Assembly: GCA_020348305.1 (NCBI GenBank) | Contig: CP070746.1 | Span: 1,945,967-1,978,553, forward strand | From: Desulfobacterales bacterium | Lineage (GTDB): Bacteria; Desulfobacterota; Desulfobacteria; Desulfobacterales; JAHEIW01 | Reading direction: 5' to 3' | DNA length: 32,587 bases | In this document: positions 7,487 to 14,517 of the stretch, piece after piece | Layout of the letters: every line of letters begins with the position of its first letter | Numbering within the stretch: the first letter of the stretch is position 1 | Position numbers and translations under genes: made by a program | The notes under the pieces: generated by a model | Seen by the model: only the letters and a program-made list of their open reading frames with translations | What the model was told of the DNA's origin: nothing | Database searches by the model: none

Positions 7487-8263
7487 CTACTCCATCTCTC
7501 TATCCCCTAACGCCGATTTGTCCATTTCGGATTGAAAAATTTCTTCTACGACGTTAAACTGTTTTTCAATGCGCGCATCGATTTCACCCAGATTTGTTTC
7601 GATAACACACCCACCGCTGGATATGGATTCTTCGGCCTCAAAGGTAACATTTTCAATATTGTGGAGAAAATTGCTTAGTTGGTCTTTGGTTTCTTTGATG
7701 AATTGAAGATCAGAGGGATTAAGCTTGACCTTAATTTCACCTGGCACATCAATCTTGCTCAACGCCTCTTTGGCAACGCAGAGCACAACTTCTTTATTGG
7801 TTTTTACCTCCTGACAGACGACTTTTCGGGCAATCGCTAATGCCAGTTTCACGACTTCTTTTTCAATTGTGTTATAAATTTCTGTTCGTAAGTTTTGAAG
7901 TTGCACGAATGCCTGATGAAGGCTTTTTAACACCGGCTCGATCTCTTGAGATCGTGATTCAATACCTGCCTTGTGTCCCTCATCGAACCCTCTTTGATAG
8001 GCCTGTTTTTCGATTTCCTCACCAGTAGGCGTGCTGCCTGCGATTTCATTATCCCCTGCATTCTCGATGGCATCTGGACAAGATGGATCAACGTTCTTGA
8101 AGTCGCTGGGCTTAAAACGATTCTCTTTGGATAGGCAGCGTTGGTTGCCAGATGTGTCATCCACCGGGATGTCCGGGAAATAATGTAATCTAAAATTTCT
8201 CTCGAACGTGTCAATGTTTTTATTACTAGAATTAGACAACGATTTCTTCTCCTCGGCGGCCAC
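7487..8263 (-). CDS. fliH: Flagellar export regulator FliH
   Basis: FliH dimers bind and regulate FliI and dock it to FliN. The 258-aa protein has a poorly conserved N-terminal third, then YQRGFDEGHKAG and a charged helical region that resembles the glycine-repeat and coiled-coil part of FliH. A C-terminal V-ATPase subunit E-like domain follows (KEVVKLALAIARKVVCQE, VKLNPSDLQFI, SGGCVIETNLGEIDARIEKQF). The longest frame starts at GTG 8263, overlapping fliG by 32 bases. A TTG at 8239 has a better-placed AGGAG nine bases upstream and overlaps the fliG stop by only eight bases, so the true protein may be eight residues shorter. Confidence 0.93.
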   Translation of the reverse strand: MAAEEKKSLSNSSNKNIDTFERNFRLHYFPDIPVDDTSGNQRCLSKENRFKPSDFKNVDPSCPDAIENAGDNEIAGSTPTGEEIEKQAYQRGFDEGHKAGIESRSQEIEPVLKSLHQAFVQLQNLRTEIYNTIEKEVVKLALAIARKVVCQEVKTNKEVVLCVAKEALSKIDVPGEIKVKLNPSDLQFIKETKDQLSNFLHNIENVTFEAEESISSGGCVIETNLGEIDARIEKQFNVVEEIFQSEMDKSALGDREME

Positions 8264-9212
8264 TGATAATCAGTTCTCCTCGGACTTCCATTTCCTGGAT
8301 GATACGGGTTATATTTTGTTGCGCATCGAGGACTTCTTTCATCCTTACAGGTCCCATATCTTCCATTTCTTCTCTCAGCATCTCACCTGCCCGTTCGGAC
8401 ATATTTCGGAAAACCTTTTCTTTTACCTCCTCAGTAGCAACTTTTAAGGCAATAGCAAGTTCAGCAGTTTCAACCTTTCGGAGGAGTTTCTGGAAACCTC
8501 TGTCATCTACCAAGACCACGTCTTCAAATACAAACATTTTTTGTTTGACTTCGGTGGCCAGTTCCACATTGACATCTTCGATTTCATTTAAAATCAAATC
8601 GCTTGAGATTTCATCGGCTTGATTCAAAATTTCAGCCAGCCGATCGATACCACCGGACAGATTGGAAATAACTGTCTTCTTATTTTTCAAAATCTCTTTG
8701 AACACTTCGTTGATTTCTTCAACCATGCCCGCATTGACTCTATGCAAGCTGGTAATTCGCACGGCCACATCGCCTTTAATTTGATCGGGCAGTTTAGATA
8801 GAACGTCACTGGCTACAGCGGTATCTAAATGAATTAAAATGATAGCGATGGTCTGAGGATGTTCATCTTTGATCAAGTCAAAAATTTCATCCGCACTGAG
8901 TGAAAGAATTGCCTTTAATCCGGGGAAATCTGATGCTGACGTGCTTGATGCATGGGCTGCTGTCTGATCGTTTTCCGACCTTGAGATCGCCTTTCTTTGG
9001 TTTAATTTGATAAGCTTTGCCCGATTGGTAAATTCCTCGGCCACTTGTTCGACGACATCCGATGATACATTTCCCATCTGAGCCAGATGTCGGTTGACCA
9101 ACTCTTTTTCTTCTTCTGTGAGTCTGGTAAGAATACTTTCGGCTGCCGACCGGCTCATAGAATGAATGAGGATGGCCACCTTCAATGACCCTGATAATTT
9201 ATTCGCTTCCAT
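8232..9212 (-). CDS. fliG: Flagellar motor switch protein FliG
   Basis: FliG is the rotor protein that MotA pushes against. The 326-aa protein begins with an N-terminal FliF-binding domain (LSGSLKVAILIHSMSR). The middle domain contains DEHPQTIAIILIHLD, VLSKLPDQIKGDVAVRI and the linker region. The C-terminal torque domain has VFEDVVLVDDRGFQKLLR, VATEEVKEKVFRNMSERA and the charged ridge ending in VRMKEVLDAQQNITRII. It starts one base after the fliF stop and overlaps the fliH frame at its end. Confidence 0.97.
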   Translation of the reverse strand: MEANKLSGSLKVAILIHSMSRSAAESILTRLTEEEKELVNRHLAQMGNVSSDVVEQVAEEFTNRAKLIKLNQRKAISRSENDQTAAHASSTSASDFPGLKAILSLSADEIFDLIKDEHPQTIAIILIHLDTAVASDVLSKLPDQIKGDVAVRITSLHRVNAGMVEEINEVFKEILKNKKTVISNLSGGIDRLAEILNQADEISSDLILNEIEDVNVELATEVKQKMFVFEDVVLVDDRGFQKLLRKVETAELAIALKVATEEVKEKVFRNMSERAGEMLREEMEDMGPVRMKEVLDAQQNITRIIQEMEVRGELIISGRRGEEIVV

Positions 9213-9213
9213 A

Positions 9214-10803
9214 TTATTTTTCTTTTAACCAGTCACGCATAACCCCTAAAGATGCCTCATTATCGCTGGTGATAAGTCGTGAAGCCTGATCTCTGAAGCT
9301 CAAATGGTTTTCACCGTTGTCATACTCACTTTCAATCTCCCCCACCGTTTTTGGTAACTGCTTTATGATTTCCATCTCCCCTATTGAGTGTTCGGTCAAC
9401 CATTTGACCAGTGGCTGAACAATAAAGATAAACGACAAAAATAGGAAAAGGCCTAAAAAGGTAAACTTGAAATACGGTTGATACGCTTTTAAACGGGAAA
9501 GCCATCCTTCCGCTTGACCGGTATCTTCGTTGTCGATGAGTTTCGTGGTTTCAAATGGTATGTTAACAACTTCTACCTTATCTCCTCTTTCGGGATCGAA
9601 ATCTACAGCTCGTTTACAAATATTCTCAAACTTTCGCATTTCTTCAGGAGTTCTCGAAATATACTGCCATTCAGTCGTTTCGCCTTCTTTTTCTATACGC
9701 TTGTAGCCTCCATCAACCAGAACCGCCACCGAAATGCGTTTCATTTCGCCAACCGGTTCTAAAATATGACTGGTGATTTTGCCAATCTCATATTTCACCG
9801 TGCGATCCTGTTTTTCAAAGGTTGTATTCACAGCAGTGTCCGTATTTTCAGGATTTTCTTTGGGGAGATTCGATCGAATTACCGGAACACCCTGGGGGAT
9901 TGCCTCCGGCTCCCTGGTTTTCTCATTAAACAATTTTTCACTGCGCACGACTCTATTATCCGGATAGAAACGCTCTTCGGTTTTCTCCTGCTGTTTAAAA
10001 TCCAAGGCGCACGATACTCTCACAATCGCTTTATCTGGCCCAAGAGCCTTTTCCAGCATTGTCTTAATTCTGTTTTCTAATGTTCGTTCCATTCTAGCTT
10101 GATACTCTAACTGATCAGAGCTGAGGGTACTGAGCCTGGATTGCTCTTTAACTCCCGATAGCAGTTTACCGTTACTGTCGACCACTGTCACGTTCTCAGG
10201 TGCCAGTCGTGGCACACTTGATGAAACCAAGTGAATAATACCGCTGACTTGATTCTGACTTAACCATTTGCCTGGACGCAACTTCAAAACAACAGATGCC
10301 GTTGCAGGTTCTTCATCTTCAATAAACAATGATTTTTCAGGCATTACAATATGAACTCTTGAGCTTTCGATCTCTGAAAATCGGTTGATGGTGCGTGCTA
10401 ATTCACCCTGCAAGGCTCTCTGGTAGTTCACGTTCTGAGCAAATTCGGTCATTCCGAGCTTGGTATTATCAAAAACCTCAAAACCGACATGACCTCCTTG
10501 GGGCAAGCCTTCCGAAGCCAAATTTATTCTTGTCTCGTAAATGCGTTCTTGAGGAATTAGAATTGTATTCCCATTGCCAGAGATTCTATAGGGCACTTTT
10601 TGCTCTTTCAATCTACTCAATATTAGGCCGGCATCTTCTGGATCCAATTTGGTGTAGAGCGGCTGGAAATCAGCTCTTCCGGTCCACATCATTAAAAGAC
10701 TAAAACCGGCTAAGGTCACAAAAATAAGAATGAATATTGTGATCCGTTTGCCCGGGCTAAGGTTTTGGAATAACGTCTTTAGCTGTAGTAAAAACTGACG
10801 CAT
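9214..10803 (-). CDS. fliF: Flagellar MS-ring protein FliF
   Basis: FliF builds the MS ring in the inner membrane, the base on which rod, export gate and C-ring assemble. The 529-aa protein has an N-terminal membrane helix (ITIFILIFVTLAGFSLLMMW), ring-building motifs (FQPLYTKLDPEDAGLI, IPYERI-like ILIPQERIYE, SEGLPQGG, FAQNVNYQRALQGELART), VHIVMPEKSLF and a second helix near residue 445. The C-terminal tail carries the FliG-binding end. A longer frame reaches GTG 10824, but AGGGG lies seven bases before the ATG at 10803, so I use the latter. It is the first gene of the cluster, with a sigma-54 promoter about 165 bases upstream. Confidence 0.97.
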   Translation of the reverse strand: MRQFLLQLKTLFQNLSPGKRITIFILIFVTLAGFSLLMMWTGRADFQPLYTKLDPEDAGLILSRLKEQKVPYRISGNGNTILIPQERIYETRINLASEGLPQGGHVGFEVFDNTKLGMTEFAQNVNYQRALQGELARTINRFSEIESSRVHIVMPEKSLFIEDEEPATASVVLKLRPGKWLSQNQVSGIIHLVSSSVPRLAPENVTVVDSNGKLLSGVKEQSRLSTLSSDQLEYQARMERTLENRIKTMLEKALGPDKAIVRVSCALDFKQQEKTEERFYPDNRVVRSEKLFNEKTREPEAIPQGVPVIRSNLPKENPENTDTAVNTTFEKQDRTVKYEIGKITSHILEPVGEMKRISVAVLVDGGYKRIEKEGETTEWQYISRTPEEMRKFENICKRAVDFDPERGDKVEVVNIPFETTKLIDNEDTGQAEGWLSRLKAYQPYFKFTFLGLFLFLSFIFIVQPLVKWLTEHSIGEMEIIKQLPKTVGEIESEYDNGENHLSFRDQASRLITSDNEASLGVMRDWLKEK

Positions 10804-10967
10804 AAATATCCCCTGAAAGATCACATTTGCTGCTTTTTTGGAATGGAGATCAATTAGTAACCGGGTTTCAAATAAGAACTTGAAATTTTTAGTATATTTT
10901 CACTGATTGACCTTACCCATGACCGCCTTCAAACGCGCCTCCCTCGTTCACCAGGTGTTGATTTGGA

Positions 10968-10982
10968 GCAAATATCATGCCA
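10968..10982 (-). promoter_or_regulatory. Sigma-54 (-24/-12) promoter for fliF operon
   Basis: The minus strand reads TGGCATGATATTTGC followed by T. GG and GC are separated by exactly 10 bases, and it matches the motA promoter at 12 of 15 positions or better. Transcription should begin near 10956, about 150 bases before the fliF ATG. The nearby sigma-54 activator gene is an obvious candidate for control of this site. Confidence 0.85.
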
Positions 10983-11180
10983 CTGCCCGGTATTCTCTTT
11001 TTGTGCTTTGACAAATATATTCTTATTAATAATATCAGCCTATTATATTGATCCTTGGTAAGAAAATAAGGTTAATATTTCCGGTCCAGATGTCACCGCA
11101 TTGACGCTGCACCAACAGGTTTTTTGAAAAAACTGCGTCCCTTGTTCACATGCATAAGTCCACTTTAAAGGAGTCCATAC

Positions 11181-11314
11181 ATGGTGGAGGTCATAATGTT
11201 CAGCGGCGACGTTGAGTTCTGTTAAAACCAGATCAGCGGCATGCGGACTTTAAAGAATTACTGAAATATGGAGAGCATCGGAAACGTATTGGAATTGACA
11301 AGCTGATCGTCTAA
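11181..11314 (+). pseudogene. Possible small gene relic, frameshifted
   Basis: An AAGGAG ribosome-site-like motif at 11168-11173 precedes an ATG at 11181. The frame (MVEVIMFSGDVEFC) stops after 14 codons. A neighbouring frame continues from about 11216 with LLKPDQRHADFKELLKYG and ends IDKLIV at a stop at 11314. Joining the two with one frameshift gives a hydrophilic protein of about 44 residues. I recognise no family. This may be a decayed gene or chance. Confidence 0.25.
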
Positions 11315-11373
11315 GGGGGGTGGCGCTTGCCAAGAGTCGCATAACGCGAAAGGAAACAAATATGCATCCAGTC

Positions 11374-12435
11374 TTACGCATTACATGGTTGTAATCGATG
11401 GCGCTTTATTTTTTCAACCAAAGTGGTTCGGTTCAAATGAAGAAGTTTGGCAGCTTTATTTTTCACCCATTTCGTTTTTTCTAATGACTGTAGGATTAAC
11501 GCTTTTTCAAATTCAGTGACAGCACTGTTAAGGCAAATGCCATCATCGGTGATTTCAATCATCCCCGGTGCTTCATAGCTATTGGTTGATTTAAGTTCAG
11601 CTGGAAGATCTCGCACGGTTATTTCACCATCTCCCTTCAAGACCACCAGTCGTTCCACCATATTTTTCAACTCTCGAACATTACCGGGCCAAGAATATCT
11701 AATCATCAGCTCCAAAGCCTCTTCTGAAATACCTTTGATCTGCCTTTTATTATTGCGATTTGATTTTTCCAGAAAGTACGAAACGAGATGGGGTATATCC
11801 GATCTGCGATCTCTGAGCGAGGGAAGATTCAAAGGTATTACATATAATCGATAAAAAAGGTCATCACGAAAGTTGCCGCGTTGAACCTCTTCGGCCAGAT
11901 AACGATGGGTAGCGGCAATGATGCGCACATCAACTTTAATGGTCTTTGATCCACCGACTTGCTCAAATTCCCCTTCTTCTAATACCTTCAGCACTTTTAC
12001 CTGCAGATCCGGGCTCATATCTCCAATCTCATCTAGGAAGATAGTACCACCATTGGCCAGCTCGAATTTTCCCTGTTTAGAGGTGGTTGCACCAGTAAAC
12101 GCACCGCGGACATGTCCGAACAACTCACTTTCCAACAAATTTTCAGGAATGGCGCCACAATTAATGGAAATAAACGGCTTATTTCTGCGCTGGGAGTTTT
12201 GATGAATGGCACGGGCGACTAATCCTTTTCCGGTCCCCGTTTCCCCGGTAATCAGAATGGTACTGTCGCAATCTGCCACCTTTTCAACGAGCCGGAAGAC
12301 ATCTTGCATTTTTTCACTTTGGCCGATGATATCGTTAAAGCGATATTCATCTTTTAACCTCTCGAGTACCATCGAATTCTTTACAAAGAGATCGGTCTCC
12401 TCCATTATTTTTTTGCCGACAGCGAAATTACCCAC
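11374..12435 (-). CDS. Sigma-54-dependent transcriptional activator without receiver domain
   Basis: This 353-aa protein is an enhancer-binding protein reduced to its AAA+ and DNA-binding parts. It has Walker A GETGTGKG (64-71), the sigma-54 contact loop GAFTGA (111-116), Walker B IFLDEIGD (132-139), the AATHR sensor region (~174-178), RDDLFYRL (190-197) and WPGNVRELKN. The C-terminal Fis-type helix-turn-helix is at about 318-350 (KNKAAKLLHLNRTTLVEKIKRH). Only ~35 residues precede the AAA+ domain, so there is no receiver or obvious sensory domain. The start is GTG with AGGAGG five bases upstream. Adjacent sigma-54 promoters before fliF and motA make it a candidate flagellar master activator of the FleQ/FlrA kind. 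This is inference, since many such activators exist per genome. Confidence 0.93.
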   Translation of the reverse strand: MGNFAVGKKIMEETDLFVKNSMVLERLKDEYRFNDIIGQSEKMQDVFRLVEKVADCDSTILITGETGTGKGLVARAIHQNSQRRNKPFISINCGAIPENLLESELFGHVRGAFTGATTSKQGKFELANGGTIFLDEIGDMSPDLQVKVLKVLEEGEFEQVGGSKTIKVDVRIIAATHRYLAEEVQRGNFRDDLFYRLYVIPLNLPSLRDRRSDIPHLVSYFLEKSNRNNKRQIKGISEEALELMIRYSWPGNVRELKNMVERLVVLKGDGEITVRDLPAELKSTNSYEAPGMIEITDDGICLNSAVTEFEKALILQSLEKTKWVKNKAAKLLHLNRTTLVEKIKRHRLQPCNA

Positions 12436-12555
12436 TTTCTCCTCCTTTATTTAAATAAGCTAAAGTATTTGTTTGTATATAAATTATTTAGCAAATTTAA
12501 AGCTCTGATTTAGAATCGACTGATGGGGGATGATGAAAAAGCGATAAACCTGATA

Positions 12556-12570
12556 GCAATATCCATGCCG
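12556..12570 (-). promoter_or_regulatory. Likely sigma-54 promoter for the activator gene
   Basis: The minus strand reads CGGCATGGATATTGC followed by TA. The GG-N10-GC core is kept, and GGCAT and TTGCT match the fliF and motA promoters, with C instead of T at the first position. It lies about 120 bases before the activator GTG at 12435. If real, the sigma-54 activator is itself transcribed by RpoN. Confidence 0.6.
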
Positions 12571-13034
12571 CGATTATACCCAATTATTTTTCCAGCCACT
12601 CAGCCTGCAAATCAAATCACCATCATCGCTTAAAGCTCTCTATATGAGGTATAACTTGGACATAAGTTGCTACTATATTTTGTGGGAACGATATTTTGAA
12701 CTCAATTATTCGATTCATTCTTAAAGTTTCTGATAGTCTCAAATTGAAGCAGAATCAAACCATATACTAGGAAAAAATTGCCTAATTATTCGCAATTTGC
12801 AAAAAGATGATCGGGTTATGGAGGTTTGTTATTCGTTATCTGGTAGGCTAAATGGATGATGGCGCCCGAAAAATCCCATCGATAGCAAGAGTTATGGTAT
12901 TGTTGAATGAATCATTGTAAAGTATATTATAATAATATCAATTAGATAAAATTTTCACCGTGCATCAGTTCATTCAGAAACTGATTCGGTAATATCCATT
13001 TGACCGTTAGCCTTTCACAATATAATTATTATAT

Positions 13035-13060
13035 GCAATTTGCAAATTGCAATTTGCAAA
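13035..13060. repeat. Tandem TTGCAA palindrome array
   Basis: Palindromic TTGCAA hexamers are spaced at a 7-base period, inside two copies of GCAATTTGCAAA at 13035-13046 and 13049-13060. A third copy of the 12-mer lies at 12792-12803. Phasing and palindromy are compatible with a protein-binding site, possibly an upstream site for the promoter at 12556-12570. No regulator can be named. Confidence 0.45.
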
Positions 13061-13106
13061 CAGAACAGGGAAGATGAGATGATAAGCGGCCATCCATCCT
13101 TTTGAA

Positions 13107-13964
13107 CTAAGGCGTATAGGTAATAAACATACTGATATCATCAAAATCCTTTTTTATTTCTTGCATAATGGGTTCGATGGCCTGCGTCTTTATTTTGAGG
13201 GACTCCCAGGCGAATACATCCAGTGGCGGTATTTTATCATCTCCGCCTGACCCGATATTCAGCGCCCGGCAAAAAATGTCGGCGAGATGAACGATCGCAG
13301 CTTCCAGAGTGAATTGGCCGGCGGCACTCGGTTGGTGATGATGGGCAATGATGCTGATCAGCTTTGGGGGTAGGTTCCACCTTTCCGCCAGCCATTTTCC
13401 AATTTCGGCATGGGTGTAACCTAATAATGTCTCTTCAGCGACACGCATTAACGTACGTTTCCGATTGACATAAGCGGTTATTCTCGAAAATTTTTTCGGT
13501 AAAAACATCATCTCCACGATTTTGCCAATGTCGTGGAGAAGAGCGGATACAAAAAGCTCCTCTATCTTATCGTGTCGCAATGCATTTCCGATAACTTTGG
13601 CACCCACCGCACATCCTAATGAGTGATCCCAATACTTTTCCTGATTAAGTTTGCTGGCCTTCTTGCTATTGGTAAACATTTCAAAAACGGAAGTCGTCAA
13701 AAGCAAATTCCGAATTGCATCAAATCCAAGCAATACAATGGCTCCGGTCACGGTGGATATGCGTTGCGGAAATCCATAAAATGAGGAATTTACAAGTTTT
13801 AAAAGTCTCGCCGTCAATACCTGATCATCCGTAATAATCCGGGCGATGTCCTTTGCGGAAGACTTGGGATTATTGACAAGTTCGGTGATTTTTAAGACAG
13901 TGCGCGGAAGCGTGGGAAGATCTTCGATCTTTCCGATGATTCGGCTCAAATCAGGTGTACTCAT
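13107..13964 (-). CDS. HDOD domain signalling protein
   Basis: This 285-aa protein is a single HDOD domain (metal-dependent hydrolase-related output domain). It has LPTLPRTVLKITELVNNP, IITDDQVLTARLLKLVNS (HDOD core), GFPQRISTVTGAIVLLGF, WDHSLGCAVGA, then ALLHDIGKIV and YTHAEIGKWLAERWNLP. The HD pair (LLHDIGK) and later His residues (AHHHQP) are present, so phosphohydrolase activity cannot be excluded, although most HDOD proteins act as scaffolds in signalling, motility or cell-cycle pathways. Its start overlaps the preceding gene by four bases (ATGA), making a two-gene operon. The target is unknown; closeness to flagellar genes is suggestive only. Confidence 0.93.
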   Translation of the reverse strand: MSTPDLSRIIGKIEDLPTLPRTVLKITELVNNPKSSAKDIARIITDDQVLTARLLKLVNSSFYGFPQRISTVTGAIVLLGFDAIRNLLLTTSVFEMFTNSKKASKLNQEKYWDHSLGCAVGAKVIGNALRHDKIEELFVSALLHDIGKIVEMMFLPKKFSRITAYVNRKRTLMRVAEETLLGYTHAEIGKWLAERWNLPPKLISIIAHHHQPSAAGQFTLEAAIVHLADIFCRALNIGSGGDDKIPPLDVFAWESLKIKTQAIEPIMQEIKKDFDDISMFITYTP

Positions 13965-14302
13965 TTTTCCTCATCTTTCTCATTTAAGTGCTTGCTTAAC
14001 ACATTGCGGGCTGCTCTCATAATTTCTAACATTACCGGATTATCTAAGACATCGGTAAATTTTTCTCTTAGTTCGATCTCAAACATCTCTCGGCTTTCGG
14101 CATCAGATCGCATATCCTTGGAATTATCGTCTGAGGAATCACCTTTGATCCAGACCGCTGTCACTCCCCATGACTTAAACATGCGGATATTTTTTTCGGT
14201 TATTTTTGCACCAGCTTCCAATAGGAGTAAGTCTTGATGATTGTAAACCGGTTTGGCCAAAATCATTTCGGCTCTTAACTCCTTAACATTCAGATTGATC
14301 AT
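13961..14302 (-). CDS. Small protein with HD-GYP/HDOD-type N-terminal domain
   Basis: This 113-aa soluble protein contains a segment of about 40 residues (MILAKPVYNHQDLLLLEAG, KITEKNIRMFKSWGV, TAVWIKG) that resembles the short beta-rich domain found at the N-terminus of some HD-GYP and HDOD proteins. The rest is acidic and helical. Here it is a separate gene coupled by a four-base overlap to the HDOD gene, as if a two-domain protein were encoded in two parts. A TTG at 14338 would extend it by 12 residues, but the ATG at 14302 starts at the conserved part and has GGAG 13 bases upstream. Function unknown. Confidence 0.75.
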   Translation of the reverse strand: MINLNVKELRAEMILAKPVYNHQDLLLLEAGAKITEKNIRMFKSWGVTAVWIKGDSSDDNSKDMRSDAESREMFEIELREKFTDVLDNPVMLEIMRAARNVLSKHLNEKDEEK

Positions 14303-14517
14303 CGGATACTTATATCTCCACAAAAAAGTGTAGGTCAAATAAACATTGGGAAGTCATGATAAATTGAGAGTATTGCATACACTATTATGCATACTATTTC
14401 AATTCAATCAAGTATTTACTAATTCTGCAAACCGCGTCGCTGCTTTGGTCCTGTCTTTTGCTTTTGCTTTTTCCACTTAATTTTTGTATGTTTTAGTCAA
14501 TATTGGAATAGGAAACC

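Larger units (their letters stand above)
10804..11373. other. Non-coding interval between fliF and the sigma-54 activator
   Basis: This 570-base stretch contains the fliF leader (about 150 bases), the sigma-54 promoter at 10968-10982 and, on the plus strand, a possible gene relic at 11181-11314. No intact gene was found. In many flagellar clusters fliE, flgC and flgB sit just before fliF; they are not here. Confidence 0.7.
12436..13106. other. Long AT-rich interval with promoter and TTGCAA repeats
   Basis: This 671-base stretch separates the activator gene from the HDOD gene; both are on the minus strand. It contains a sigma-54-like site at 12556-12570 and copies of GCAATTTGCAAA at 12792-12803, 13035-13046 and 13049-13060. 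No frame in it looks like a gene, and I see no remnant of a known protein. Confidence 0.6.

Noticed and set aside
12661..12675. Plus-strand GGACATAAGTTGC as a sigma-54 promoter
   Set aside because: Only nine bases separate GG and GC, and no plus-strand gene follows.
13035..13060. TTGCAA repeats as a CRISPR array
   Set aside because: The unit is 7-14 bases, has no unique spacers of constant length and no cas genes nearby.
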